Shown here piece by piece: positions 24,736 to 38,200 of a stretch of 64,000 bases of DNA. Below the pieces are notes generated by a model, which was not told the origin of the DNA, did not search any database, and saw only the letters and a program-made list of their open reading frames with translations. Numbering within the stretch: position 1 is the stretch's first letter; each line of letters begins with the position of its first letter. Made by a program: the position numbers and the translations under genes. Source of the stretch: Lasiosphaeria ovina (Eukaryota > Ascomycota > Sordariomycetes > Sordariales > Lasiosphaeriaceae); contig JAULSN010000001.1 of the NCBI GenBank assembly GCA_033439765.1, positions 4,588,001 through 4,652,000 on the forward strand. The letters run 5' to 3'.

Positions 24736-27700
24736 TGTTTCAATCCATGGTGAGGGGCAGGCAGGAAAAGGAGGGGTTCGGGGTTTCTAAAGTGATGTGG
24801 CGCTGCACGAATCCAAAATCTTACCAGCCCATGCCTCATCTACCTCACAAGCTTAAAATGTCCCATCTATCTATTTTCAGCACGGGAGGCCATAGTTACG
24901 TACTTGTAATTAGTACAAACTCTTTGCTACATTTCACGCCCCTCCTTAATTATAAGCCAGAGTGTAGCAAAGTACAAAAGGCGGAATAGCACTTCTAAAT
25001 TAACTTAACTGAATTCATTCTATATAGGCATGTAATTTATATCTCTTCATGTTCCGACTAAAATAATATATTCATAGTTTTAGAAACTCTAGAAAGCATT
25101 CTTATCTACCCACCTCATTTATATCACGCGCGTGTTGTCGAAAAGTGAGGTGCCGTGCTTAATTAGACAATCCCCCATCCGCTCACAACTGAGTTACGAA
25201 CACGAAATAAAACGCTATGGTAGTAGGTTTGTATCGTACTGGAAGTACGAATACAGCGCTGGGCAATGTACTTGCTCAGTACAATTAAGGTTGGGGGCCC
25301 TCGCTTCGGGCCGCCTTTCGCTAGCCGTACTGTACACGTACAAACTGTACTAAAAAGTGGACACATGGATCCAAACAAACACCAAGACTTACTTTACAGG
25401 GGACTAGCGCCCTGTCCGGTCAACCAAGCGAACCACCCCCGGCCCCCCGGTTTGACCCTCCCCGCCCCGCCCCAACCTTTCTCTTCTCTTTTTCTCTCTC
25501 TGCCCTCCTGAGCGCTTTACATTGGACGAAGTACCTGCAAAGTTCCCGAGATCCCCGCGATTTGCAATCGAGTGAGTTTAGTGGCTCGCTGGTTCGCGTT
25601 CATGCTGCCCAGCGAGCAGTTCCTCGCCGTGCTTTTCGCTTGCTTCTCGTCCACTAGCAGATGGTGCCAACCCCCTTCTAATAACTTCCCAGTTCTTCCG
25701 TTCTGTGTTGCAGACCACGGCTTGCGATGCGGCCCAGCTAGGGACCTACCTAAGCCCCGTAAGGCGCCTATCACAGCCGGCAATCTAGTGTAGGTAGTGT
25801 AATGTCGTCATTTCCAGCGCCCTCCCCGCGAGGGGTCAATGATGTGCAACAAGGTACGGAGGACTCAGGTGCTCCGTGTCGTGCGGGCGGATAACCGACC
25901 CCTGATCGACATCAGACCAGATGGTATCCTGCCTGTCAACTGATCTCTGCCCCGGAATGTAACACATAAAATATCCTCAACAAAAAAAGAAGTATTCTTA
26001 TGACAGTCCTTCCCCATCCACTTGCTCCAGTATTAAAAGCCATGCTATGCATCCGTAGGTCTGCCCTACATCACACCATCAAGAAAGGCTCACGAGGGAA
26101 GTGACCTCCGCTACCTGCATTATTTCGTCACCTGCATGAGAGAAGCAATATATGAGAATCTGGACGGACCGCTCAAACAGACAAACTTGAAATGCGACAA
26201 GTTCGACAACTCAAAAGACACCGAAGAAGGAAAACAAAATATGCCGTCTTATTTGTGCATGTGGCGGCCCGGGGTCAAGTCCTGAGTGGGGTCAGCTGGG
26301 CAGGGGACGAAGCAGACCCCAGTTGGCGACAGCGCCATCCGCGACAGGGGCTTTCGGGCATGTTGCTCGGCCGACCCCTGGACAAAGTCTCTCCTTACTG
26401 CGGTGGCTCTAGTCGAGTATTTGCTCTTCCGACTTCGACTTGCTCTTGGAGAGAGCGGATCCCATCGGAGATGCCAGTACAACAGCATAGTGAGGGGTCA
26501 TAGACCTGAAGTGGAGAGAACGATGGCCGAGATAATCGTTCGGGCTCGGATAAAGACTCTAGGTAGTGCACTTGCCCCTCGGCTAAGTAGCCTGTCGGGA
26601 TTCCCGTGGTACTCTTAGCACTCCTCTTGGTACCTACCTGATATTAGAGGAGGAGGAGAGACAAGAGGGGTGGTATGTGCCTAGGCATAGAGGGTGGCTG
26701 GTCACATCGATCACCCTCTCGTTCTCGGGTACTAAGCTCGTCAGTGCGGCATTATACGAGGTGAGCGGGAACTTTGAGGTCGTAGTGCTCGAGGTCTAAG
26801 GTAAGAGGTTACGGGAAAGAAAGCCGCGAGAGACAAACATGTCGACGCATTGGAAAATGGAAAGGAGTTCAAGTGGAAGCGGGGAGCCGGGCTGGAGTGA
26901 CACGAACCCAGGCAATACTTCCTGCCATATGAGGTCCCATCCATGCATGGGTTTTGGTCGAATCTCAAAATCGCTGGAGCCCCATTCAACCAGAAAGAAG
27001 CTTTTGGCAAGAGTTGACCAGTTGACACGTTGAGAAACTGCGCTTCTCGCGCTTCGCACCGCAGAGTGATCCACTCACATGGTCAGCTGGTCAACAAACA
27101 CTGCCGATACCCCCTAAATTCCCAGCCATAGTAGCACAGACCACGGCCCTAGCTGCCCAACGGTGCAGAAGAAGCTGCATAGCAGATATATCGCGGATAG
27201 TAAAGGTGATCGGGCATAGAGGATAAGACGAGCCAACTGGGGCCGTATCCGTACATCTCGCCAGGCATGCTATTAACTGGAGACACCGAGATCAGTCTAA
27301 GGTTGGTGGACTCTCGCATTTGCGCGTGTGCTGCGTTTCTCCAACCGACAAGTAGTTGCCGGCTTCGAAGTCGCCTTTCTAAGGAGGCCAGCGCGCCTTA
27401 TGGGTCAACGTTCAATCCCAGAGCCCACACCCTGGTTGAACTTCTCACGCTCGAACCATCCCAGTTCAGATCACCCGCTAGCCTCGTAGACTACCCAGGA
27501 GAGACGGGTTCACACGTGCGTGATCCGAGCTTGAAAGTCCGCCAAGGCAATGGGTATAACAGACGGTAGACGTGGCACAACCAGCCTGAGCTGACTGGCT
27601 CCATGTGAGAGAAATCCACTGGCCCGGGATAACTGTTGCCTAGAAAGCTAGCTACAGAGAATCCGGAGCATCAATTTGAGGTAGTGTTTTCTCTTCAGGC

Positions 27701-29729
27701 ATCAACTGAATGGACCCCAGCTGCTGGTGTGCCTTCAAGTTTTGTCGGCTGCAACTCCGCGTAGAGTGGACATTCTGAAGTCTTCCTCTAGCTGGAGTTC
27801 AAGCCGGCTCCTGGTCGACGCTATGACGGATCGGTGATGACCCTGAAACAACGTTTGCCAAGGCACATGCCGCTGCCATCACACCAGGGAGGCCTTGTTC
27901 AATAATCGCCCCCTCTGGTCTAGACCGCATCTTCCCGTCGTTCCACACCACCCTGAGGTGAGAATATCAGACCGAAACATTTCTCCTTTGTAGAAATGGA
28001 GACGACTTACGCCATGGTATCGAAGGCAGCCGAAGCCATTGGAAAGATTAATACAATGTTTCGAGGGACAATTGGCGAATGTCGAGTGGTGACTGGGGGT
28101 TATGCGGGTTTCGAAGCGAGGTTATGACTGTGCTGCTGTGATAGCTTCGTTGGGCAGAATTTAGGCAATCCATCTTATTGCAAACGAAAAGTGCGCGCTG
28201 TCTGCCGACGAGGCTTCACTTTCCCCAAGGGAAGCAAGAGAGGCGGTGAGAGTCTCTTAGAGCCTCATCGCTTGTTAGAACAGCATTGGTTCAAATTATC
28301 AACCGTTCGCAGTCCAGCGTGTCCATAGCGTGCAAGAACTCCATTGGGAGAGGATGGAAAGTGAGGCAAAACACTCATGTCGATGGGCCTATCACCAGCA
28401 GAGACCTGGCAATCCAACAGGTAAAGCATCGGTTCCACTTTTTGGAATCAACTTGACCAGACCACCCGCAGGTCGCTATCTCCTTCGTGGATGAGGCGTG
28501 GTTTGAAGGTTGGCACACCTTCTCGATCCCGGGCCTCATACCCAGTCCCGCGACTGGTTGGGATGCGCATTTATTCTGCTGTTCCTGGAGACTCAACCGT
28601 TCGACGTTCAAGTTGTATCGTGTCGTATGAGGTTGCTGGCCTAGCTGGGCCTTGGGCTTCGGGACACGAATACCCCGCGCTGTCGTGACCCAAACCCCCT
28701 CACATTCAGGGGTCGGCCGCTGGAGTTGCAGTACCGGTGGCTTCTCCAAAGGCCTGCTTGTGACACCAACACACATTCAACAACCAGGCTTGCTGTATCT
28801 TGCAGTAGACAAGACAACACTGCTGTGGGCATGTCGCACAGCATCCGAAGGCCAGGGCCATCGTCAAACTTTCCAATCAAGGATGTACAGCAGGTGGATA
28901 GGGAGGGCCTGGGCTCGTGAAGTATTTCGACCTTTTGGAAACTTCGTTGCAGGGACCATTTAGTGACCAGCGAGGTGCCGTTCTGGTAGATGCAGCTGGT
29001 TTCGCCTAGAAAAAAAGCTGTCCTGTGGGAGACCGCTGAATTCTCCAAATGAGCCAGCCCTTCAATTTTGACCACATTCCCCCAGAGTGCCCAAGAGACT
29101 GATACATTTTGTGTAGGGTAGCACCCGGGAAGCTTGCCATTAGCACCGGAAACGAAAATTGTGCGGCCCCGAGGAAATGTGACAGGTCTGGAGAGCGTGC
29201 ATGCGTGTCACATCACGAGTTTCGTACGATCTTCGTAATCAAAGATTAGGCAAATACAGGGAGGATTGACATCTGCGTGATAAAAGACAGACCCAGGGAG
29301 TCTTTAAACCACGCCCAAATGTCTTTAGTTATAGACTTGATGGGTGCCTGACGCGGGGCAGATCTTGTGATTTCCCCTGAGGTTAGTGGTGGGAAAGTGC
29401 CTTCAAGTTCGGCAAGCTTTGCTCTCAGAGGAACAAGTATCCGTGTAGTACGGCGTAGCGTGTATAATTTGGTGACGACAGTATAGAGGTCGTTTTCCTG
29501 TTTGACTGGCAAGCAGCATGTATTCTAGGACATCCGAAGGAAAGTGTCTCAAAGCGTGGTGAGCTCAAAGGCGGCAACAGGGTGAGAGGCGTCAAGCTGT
29601 ACATAACCCCATAGGCACTGGCTGCCGCTTGGTCTGTGTTCTGGGTACGGTCTAAAGCCTCTGGAGTTCTGGATCGATCCGATGCCGTTTGTGCCTTGGC
29701 CGTGCAACGATCTTCCAGCCACCAACCCT

Positions 29730-29750
29730 CCCCCCCCCCCCCCCCCCCCC
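29730..29750. repeat. Poly-C run, 21 bases
   Basis: Uninterrupted run of 21 Cs. It produces polyproline or polyglycine in chance frames on both strands. Confidence 0.95.
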
Positions 29751-31562
29751 GGAATTTTGGTGGCAGCCTTGTTCATCAGCCAAGGGGGCGGGCGCCGAAA
29801 TTTCACAACCCCGCATGCCCTCACTTTGAACGGCAAGACAAGTAGCCGCGAGGTACCGCAACTGAGCAAATACTCTAGCGGCATAGTTGACACCTGAGTC
29901 TTGTTTTTTTCATCTCGCAGTAGCATGCTTTTGTCTAACAGGGTTGAGGCTGCATGTGCTAGCTTTGCTAGGATTGATGCCACAGCTAGCGGTCGAGCAG
30001 AGGTTCCCGAGAAAGTTCTGTTGCACAACATTTAGGCCGCGTAATATCGACAGCGGCTAGGGCTTTTCGCAAGTAGCTTTGCGACATGTCCTGTTCTGGC
30101 ACGCCGACGGTAGCTGATACCTAGCCTGGCAACGGAAATCGATCATGTAATGACCGTAAATGTCCTGGCAAGGGCCATAGACGACATCTCTCGGAGGGGG
30201 CGCTGATTGTCCGTAATGCTATCGTCGTGGACAGCCCAAGGTGGATCTGTGAGACGGTGGTGCACTGCATCATGTGTGTTGAGCACTCGCTAGTCAATGC
30301 ACCAGTTTGAGCCAAGTCTTCTGTCCGGCCAAGAAGACCACATCACCAACCGGAAAGTCGGATGATAACAAAATCGTTCGGGAGGTGGTGATGGAAAATG
30401 CAGGTCTCGAATATAACTGCGACAGAATAACAAAAAAACGCCTCCTGCATAATGCCCATAGTTCTTTTTTCTTTGCTGTGCCTCATGCCATATGCAGGGC
30501 TGCCACATGGCGTCCAAAGGAGGCGATGGGTCGATTAACGAGCGGGCTCGTTTCCTGTCCTATTGTCTTTTATCCTCCGCTTTCTGTCCTTTTTTTCGGT
30601 TCCCTGCTCAGCCGTAGAGAGCAGGGGATTGTTGCGCTATGTGCTGCAAGACCATCGATGGTTCCTGGCCTCTTGGGGAAGGAACTCCTTTTCTCGTTCT
30701 GTTTCTCGGGAGGAAATCCGAGGGCGTTCTTAGGTCCTGAGAATTTGGCCCCCATCGCCGTTGAGTCCCGGCCTCGAGTGGAGGGGCCCTAGACTGCCGC
30801 GGATGCAGGGCGGAGGTGTCATACCACGATCCGATTTCCCCTGGCAGCCTGCTCGGTTTGGTCAGACGGTGACTAAGGCGAATTTGGAAATGCCGTTGAT
30901 CTTGGACTACCTGTGATTTTTGTCAGTCTTAACTTACTGAGAACTTTTTACCTGCTTAAACAGTATTCCCATCGTATCCAAAGGAGTTCAGTAAAGAAAT
31001 GCCTGCACCGGACAAACTTGACGCGGGTTCAGCATGGGGTGGAAGCGCGAAAGGCCACTTACTCGGCTCATACCCCAACAAACTTGCCCGAACCAACCAT
31101 GTCTACTGGACAACAGGGCCCGATACTAGTCGATATCGCGGAACGCATCAAGTGTCCAATCCAGGCCCCAGTCCATAGTTGGTTAAGGCTTTTCCTTCGC
31201 GCCAGCACCGTATCCTTGCGCCTCTTCCTGCCCCATTCTTGGGACCCAACAATCGCTGCTGGCCTGAGTTCCCCGATAACTGCGGGCCGCTTCGCATTGG
31301 AACACTGGTCGAGTACTGGCGCCAAAAATTCAGGGCTGACCGTCCGTATCTGCAGTTGAAGGATAAGCGGTCAATCATACCGCAATCCACTTTTCTCTCG
31401 ACGATTTGTACGTACCCTACCAAGACTTATCAGCACCCCTTTTCATCATAAAGGGCACGCGTCCCCGCGGGACTCGACGCTTCTTGTTGCAGTGTTGTAG
31501 AAATCTTTGTTGTTGTCCAAAGACACTGACTGGGTCTTCCTAGATAGTCGTTCGTCGTCGAG

Positions 31563-31594
31563 CCCTCGACCATTGCCCTCGACCATTGCCCTCG
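31563..31594. repeat. 13-base tandem repeat upstream of a hypothetical gene
   Basis: Two and a half copies of CCCTCGACCATTG. It lies within the 90 bases before the ATG of the next gene. Confidence 0.8.
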
Positions 31595-31650
31595 AAACAG
31601 CCCTGACGGTTTCAGAACGACGGCCGGTACTTCGGCATCGATTGTCCAAT

Positions 31651-32262
31651 ATGGCATCATCTCCAAGGGGCCCATCACCACCGCTGGATGGCGCACAGGC
31701 AAACAAGGACCGTGTGAGCGGGAATCCTGACAAGTCGCCAATTCCTGCCCAAGCCACAGGCGGCGGCAATCCCGTTCCTCACGATACCGTCACCGGCTCC
31801 CCGTTGATGCCCGAGATCAATCGAGTCCCAGGCATTCCTAGTCAGGCTGAAGGTGTTGTGCCGAAGGCGGAGGACGCCAATAGCATGGAGAATGGAGACG
31901 ACCGAGCATCGATCCCGGCCGTCGACTCTCGTGAAAACTCCATCCAATGGGCTCGTTCCGAAGTGTTAGTTCCCCTGCTTGATGAAAGCCGAGTGAAGGA
32001 GACTGATCAGACCCATAGCGACTCTAGTCTTTCTCGCTCTCCATCTAGCGAGCAACTCCGCCATGAAGAAACCAAGAAATGGGTTCACGACCCTAGCGGA
32101 CCAGGCTTTCTCTATGGGCGTGGGGACGCTGTAGCACTACCCTCCCGTAGCGCGAAGAATGTGTCGGACATGGAGTCTTTCGGGGTGGGGGCTCCTCCGA
32201 CAGTCTCTCCGGTTCGATACCCGGGCCATGTTGTGGTCGATGACAAGGGCTCGTCGCCCTGA
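31651..32262 (+). CDS. Hypothetical low-complexity protein
   Basis: Open frame of 203 residues from ATG 31651. The same frame is open upstream to about 31507 but has no ATG there, so 31651 is the first usable start unless an upstream exon exists. The protein is rich in Pro, Ser, Gly, Asp and Glu and likely disordered. It has a central acidic Ser-rich part (SSLSRSPSSEQLRHEE) and a more ordered-looking tail (KKWVHDPSGPGFLYGRGDA). I recognise no domain, signal peptide or membrane segment. Coding status rests on length, composition and the absence of long competing frames; it could be an orphan gene of an accessory region. Confidence 0.35.
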   Translation: MASSPRGPSPPLDGAQANKDRVSGNPDKSPIPAQATGGGNPVPHDTVTGSPLMPEINRVPGIPSQAEGVVPKAEDANSMENGDDRASIPAVDSRENSIQWARSEVLVPLLDESRVKETDQTHSDSSLSRSPSSEQLRHEETKKWVHDPSGPGFLYGRGDAVALPSRSAKNVSDMESFGVGAPPTVSPVRYPGHVVVDDKGSSP

Positions 32263-35200
32263 ACCAAACGTTACGAGGCAAAAGCAAGACTGCAGGAAGG
32301 GTCCGATAGCAAGTTGTCAACTTCGAGTTGAGTTATCCTGTATGGAAGAAGAGAGTGGTACAAGTTAAAGGGGGAACTAGGCCAAGGTGTTGAGCAGTCT
32401 CGGACATACCGGCATTGGAGCCAAAGATGTCTTCACTTCGTGATCTCAGTTGGCATGGCGTTTCGCGTCTTGCCTCCCTCTGTCGGATTTAGGAGATATG
32501 CGGAGAAGCAGTTCAAGCCACGGACAGGTAATCCCCCTGACGCAGCTCAAGAAGAGCATGTAACAACGTCACGCCGACGATATTTCCTGCTACGTTGAGC
32601 AGCAAGACTAGTGCCGTGTTGTCATTCCCGGGGAAGGGGGGTTTAAAAGGTTCGATTTCCGATCAAAATGTGTTGAGCCAAGACGAGTTCAGGAATGTAA
32701 AGTGCAGACATCTAATGTGTTCCAAAGCCGTTGGGGACTAGTACTGTTAGCATAAAATGGAAATGCATACGCCATATGTGTGACAAACATACCTTCAAGT
32801 GTTTCTTTAGCCGCACGCTTATTCTATCACGTCAAGCTTTTCGACTGAGGTGCAACCCCCAAATTTGGCAGGTCCAGGGGTTGCATTGAGTAAGCGTTCG
32901 TTGGTGCGTGAAGGAGAAAAAGTCCGAGAATGGGTGGACGACTCAAGACGCCCACACATATATCAGTCTGTTGCTTGGCTGTAAGACAACAAACTACCTT
33001 CGACGTCAAGTAGCACCATTAAGAGGGATACACCAAATTCTGCAATCCTGGCAGCCATAACCGATGTGTAGTACTGCCATAACCCGAGCGGGTTGTGCCA
33101 CAGGTAGGTTGTACCACATCTGTGGTTGCCTCATCCGGACGAGGATGGGTTATCAAAAACTCGAAAGTAGAGGCCGGCAATAAGACACCTTCTCACGAAC
33201 CACTGCTCTTTTTGCTGCTGTGTGCCTGCGTGCCCGATGGAAATATTTTCTGGCTGATGAGTATAACCCATAATGAGACTCTCCCGAAGAGTGAATCTTT
33301 TGCTGACTGGAGTTTCGACGTTGCACCGGTCTGAGGTTGGCGGCTGCCAACTCACTCGCACCTTCAATTCGGCTCCAGTGGCGGAAAAGGTCAAATCTTT
33401 TTTAGAAGCATCTGACGTGGTTGACCACAGCTCAGGTAAGGGTGGCTTGGGAATATTCTGCCAAACTTGAACGAGAAACTCAAGTGACAGAGACAAAAAA
33501 AGCAGGGATTTTTGAGGCAATCTGGGTTGAGTTTTCGTGACCGATGTTGCGAAAGGGCTAGTGAAAATGCCTCACTACTGCTTGAAGGAGACACTGGGGG
33601 ATCACCAGACAACACACCCCAACCACGAAAGCAAAAAAAAATCTTGTCAGCGTCAATCCTTGGAAGTTTCTGACTTTTCGGGTTTGTAACAAGGTGTTTC
33701 GAGTCCACGGCCGGATCGGCCTCCGCAGAGGGGGCTTTGGCTTTTCCAGGTCCTTCGGGCCACTTGTTCGTTTCTTCGTGCAGGACACTAGCATTTGAAG
33801 AAGTCGAGAACTAATTAAAGAAAAGGAAACGCCACGAGACGCGTCAGACCTGGATCATGTAGTGGGATGTGAAAGATTGGAAGTCAATCTGAAAGCGTCG
33901 AGGACATCACTCAAGAAGGACTTGTCTCGGGTCCAAGGTCACCAGGGGAAACTGTCCGAGCCTTGACCGTACTCTGGCCTTGAGTAGATCGCAACGGTCT
34001 CAAAGACAGCCTCACGTATCGTAGTGGTTTGATGCGAAATGGCTCGCCGCTGAATGTTGAGTGGCCAAGACCCGACACTACTGCCGCTTCATGCCTCGGT
34101 TATATAATGGGCCCATTGGTCGGTTATCATTCGGGTAAATACTACCAAGCCCGTGGACGGAGAGATAATAGTCAAGAGGAGAAAACGAGACAGGGACAAG
34201 TAGATAAAAAAAGCCCGAATGCAATCGTGTACGCATTTGGAAAAGCTCTGTTTAGGCAATGGCCATAGGAGACGTTGACGTCCCAACATCGACGGAATGG
34301 CACTGAGCGTTCGTGGGGCGGTTTGCCTGCCAACGGCTCCAATAGTCAGCAAGGTCTTGCGGCTCTTCTAAAGTTGCCCGCCCGAAAGACGATGGTCGCC
34401 ATATTCAAGACCGATTGAAGAGCCACGGCTTCTCCAAGGTCGGACCATTTGGCAGGGCGATAGAATGTCGCGGTGAACGGTGTCGCGGTAAATTAGGGAT
34501 TGAATGGCATAGTGTGAACTCCATCCGCTTCCTGCAAGCGTTTCTCTTTATCTTGATGGTGGACCTGGACTGATCTCGGTATTGTGCCCAAAGATGGAAA
34601 GAGAGATAAGTCGGTCGTCGATTATCGATGGTCGGGGGGGGGTCCTTCCTGTTTCGGGCCGGTGCGGCACGCAACAAAAAATGGCTGACCCTCCCCGAAG
34701 ATTGGGGGGATCTGTGTGGTCTTATTCACTGTGTGGCTCAAACCCAAGGCGATCCAGCATGCAGCGGTAGTTGGTTGTGAAACAGTCTCGGCATCTATCG
34801 CGGCACATTGCACGTTCGGGAGAGGAGGATTCGACAAGTCTGCCTGACAGACCGACAAGCTCAACATTAGCGTTCATGCTATGAATTGCCTACTTTTGCG
34901 CGAAGTTCCCGGTATCTGCTTACCACGTCTTGGAAGACCAACAGGCGAGTGGGCCATTTTGGTCTCTCGAGTGGTTCCGGAGAAGTGGCTTGGGGAATTC
35001 CACCTTCGCGCGACCATGTGTCGAGACTTGCCAGATGGGCGAGAGGAAACGTAGAACAACCGGGAGTGACCAAGACAGGGAAGATTAGAGACTGGGAACA
35101 AGAAGAGAAAAGGGCATGTTCGCGACAACCCCAAAGCCAAAATGGCTTAGCTTCTATTGTCGAACGATGGACTGTGGGGCAGGTATGGGGTGAGAGCGAG

Positions 35201-38200
35201 GAATAGTGGGTTTTCGAGGAAAGGACGACCACCAACAAGTCCATTGAAGGTTTTCAACCTGCCAGCTGGAATGGAGATGACCAATTCCCGAAACACGCGG
35301 AAAGAGCGATCAAAGTCGCGACTTGTGCAGTGCGTCGGTCCATGGGATGGGGTTTCTCCAGTCCAGTCGCGGTCTGGCTCAGCAGAAACTCCTTGTCACC
35401 TGTGAATCTTGAACCCCCAGCACGTCGACAGGGGTGTGTTTGTCGGAGACTGGAGGTTGTTCGAGAAGAATATCCGTAGAACATAGAAGTTTTCAGCAAT
35501 AGTCTTCTTAGGCAGTCTCCATGCAGTCACGCCCAATGGGTACCTTCGCTGAGGTGACGACCAATCACCAGAACTGCAGTTTCTTGGGACGGCAAGCTCG
35601 CTCCATCCATCCCTTGAAGCTTAACCTCCAAGACGCGGGGTTTTGCCTCTCGACCGAGTCTGGATTCAATCAATGTCCACGACGGCTTCAGTGGCGGCCT
35701 CTCGAAGCGACTTGACCAATCCATACTTTTGGATTGGCACAGTTCGGTCCTTCTCAGGTTACACATTGCCACATTGTTCCGAGCGAGCACGGCCGTCTGC
35801 TTCTTCTCGCCAACCGAATGGCGCGAAGGTTATCCGTTTGGTGTCTAAGCGAAAGAGGCCCCATCCCGGCTCGTCCTTCCACAGCTGCCAATTTATTGTC
35901 CCTCTTGTTGGTTTTGGTGTGCTCGGCCCCAACAAAAGAAAGAGGAAGGATTTCCGCGACGGGGTTCTCCAACAACGACTGTTGGCCCATTGGTAGCAGC
36001 TGATCAGATGCTCGAGCGTAGTCAGAAATCCGTACAGCATGCAACAACCCGGCACGCGCGGCCCCGTCCTCTTGGCCAATCCGCTGGTTTGGTGGAGAGA
36101 AAGTTTGTCCACCAATGTCTCATTGCGGTAACCCGCGTTTCCGAACGAGCAGATGACTGGCTGCTCAGGGACCGAGGAGAGGGACTTCCACTCTTCAACC
36201 CAGCTCCGGGCGCGGCGCTCTCCTGCTCCGGTCCGTCAGCTGGCATGGGTCAGGCAGGCCGCTGTGGACAGTCTCTCCCAAGCCTCGGCGCCCTCCGACA
36301 CAATGCTTAGAGGCTGAGCCATCCGAGCGCCACTCTGATCGAGGGCCTCTCTCCATGACCGAATCTCCCACGGTATCCAGTTTCATCAACGACACAAGAA
36401 TGTGTGCGTTATAGGTCGGTCCCAGGGTCGGCTCCTCTGTACTCTTTGTACTGTGTACAGTACATGGTAGTATTCGATGCTTATTGAGGGCAGTCTCCCT
36501 TTTGTTCCCTTTTGTTTGAACGAGGTCCCAGGGGTCATCCCTGGGAAGCTCAACAACCAAGCTCGGGCAACTTTGCCTTGAGCCTAGGCGCCTGAGGTAT
36601 CATCAGGCTTGGTCCATGCCCGCATCGACAGTCTCGGACGCTAGAACGACACCCTCTGACCACTAGCAGTTCGACCACTAGGCAATTCCAATTGCTCCAT
36701 GGCCGGACGGGGGCAATCGCGGCCAGCCTAGGCGGCGAAGCGAGCCCCAGAAGGCACCACCCCACAGCGGCTCGGCCCGCTAGTGAAGCACTTTCTGGCG
36801 GGTTTGATCGCTGGAGCTTAAATGAACCGCTGGCCATGTCGAGGCTCCAAGATTGCGACCGTGGCCAGGGCATTGTCTCTGGCAAGAGCTCTGTTCTCTG
36901 ATCAAATATAGAGTAAACATGTTCCCAGCCATATGCGCATCTCTCTCTTCCCTCTCTGGCCAGGTGAAAATGTCTCCTTTAGTATTTGTTGATTATTTGA
37001 GGCCCAATCTTCAGATTTAAGGCGTGAAAGAAGCAGGCAGGCTGGGACAAGAGCGTCGCAAACAGAGGTGGAGGGGGGTCGGGGTCGGGGACAGGCAGAA
37101 CTTAACCCATTTTAATATTATATTTCTTCCTTTCTTTCCGTGTCTTGGTTGTATGACCTCTTATCTCGATGGATAGTTTGTCGTCGCTTGGCCTTTTCTT
37201 TGGCTTATTTCTGTTTCATTATTTTAGTCCTGCACATACAGCGATATGAGCGTCGACCAATAATTATAGCTGTGGCTCGAACATTGGCTTGGGTCAAAAA
37301 GACGGCAATGGCCAGCATGCCATCTTTTGATATTGCGCCGATACCAGTTGAGCCATATTGGCCGAATATTAAAGTATCTTTGTCCAAATTGGGAAAATTT
37401 GTGTCCTCGAAATACAGGCCCTGCAATTGACACACCGTCAACTTCATGCAGGACGCCGTTGACGACGTTGACGATGGTGTGCCTGGCTATGACTCTTCTA
37501 AACCCTAACCCGCTCTTGTCAGCCACAGAAATAAATGAAAGAAGGGAAATTTAGGCCAAGTCCTTCATTTAGTTTTAAGAGACAAAGAAGAAAAAGAAAA
37601 AGAGCAGAGAATGGGTTACCGTTGGTATTTTATTGGTCTCCTCGCCTGTGCATTCGGTAAGTTTTGAAGGTACGGCAGCTGAGTAAAGTGTTTTATACAA
37701 GCAATAAACCGCCCGAGTATGTACGGAATATCCGTCCCTCGGACAAAAAGTCGGTCGAGACATGTGCGACCCAAATTAGGCTTTAATAGTCATTTGGCCC
37801 TGATGCGGCTCTGCTAGGCATCTCCCCTTGTCCAACCACGATCCCAGCTCTCACCGAAATTTCAAGATGGCTCGGCCGAAAAGTAGCAAACTAGGTAAGC
37901 GACCGGAACTGGATGGGGGTGGCTAAAAGGGGCGTCAATAAGCACCGTTCTTAAGATCATCGCGATATTGATGATGTGCAGAGAAGAACGCGGGGGAACA
38001 CTGGAAGAGGCGCCCCGACACCCGCCGTCCACCTTCCAGGCTCGAGCCTTGCCTGGTTGCTCAGTTCCTCCTGCCTGTTGATGCAAGCGCAATCATGACT
38101 TGCCGCAAGTCCCATCCATTGGCTCCCGGCGCAGCGATTTAGAGGTTGCAATTGGCAGAATCTCTACGCGCGCAACCAGGCGAGTCCCTGTCAGCAAGGA

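Larger units (their letters stand above)
23530..31650. other. Gene-empty region of about 8.1 kb, AT-rich in part
   Basis: No supported gene. 23900-25120 is visibly AT- and TpA-rich, compatible with old RIP-type mutation or a decayed element, but no recognisable transposon protein remains. The rest is mixed in composition with only short chance frames. Simple repeats are listed separately. Confidence 0.5.

Noticed and set aside
37205..37526. Protein-like minus-strand pieces in an AT-rich patch
   Set aside because: Short, in two frames, with no usable splice sites and no recognised family; left as a possible trace of a decayed gene.
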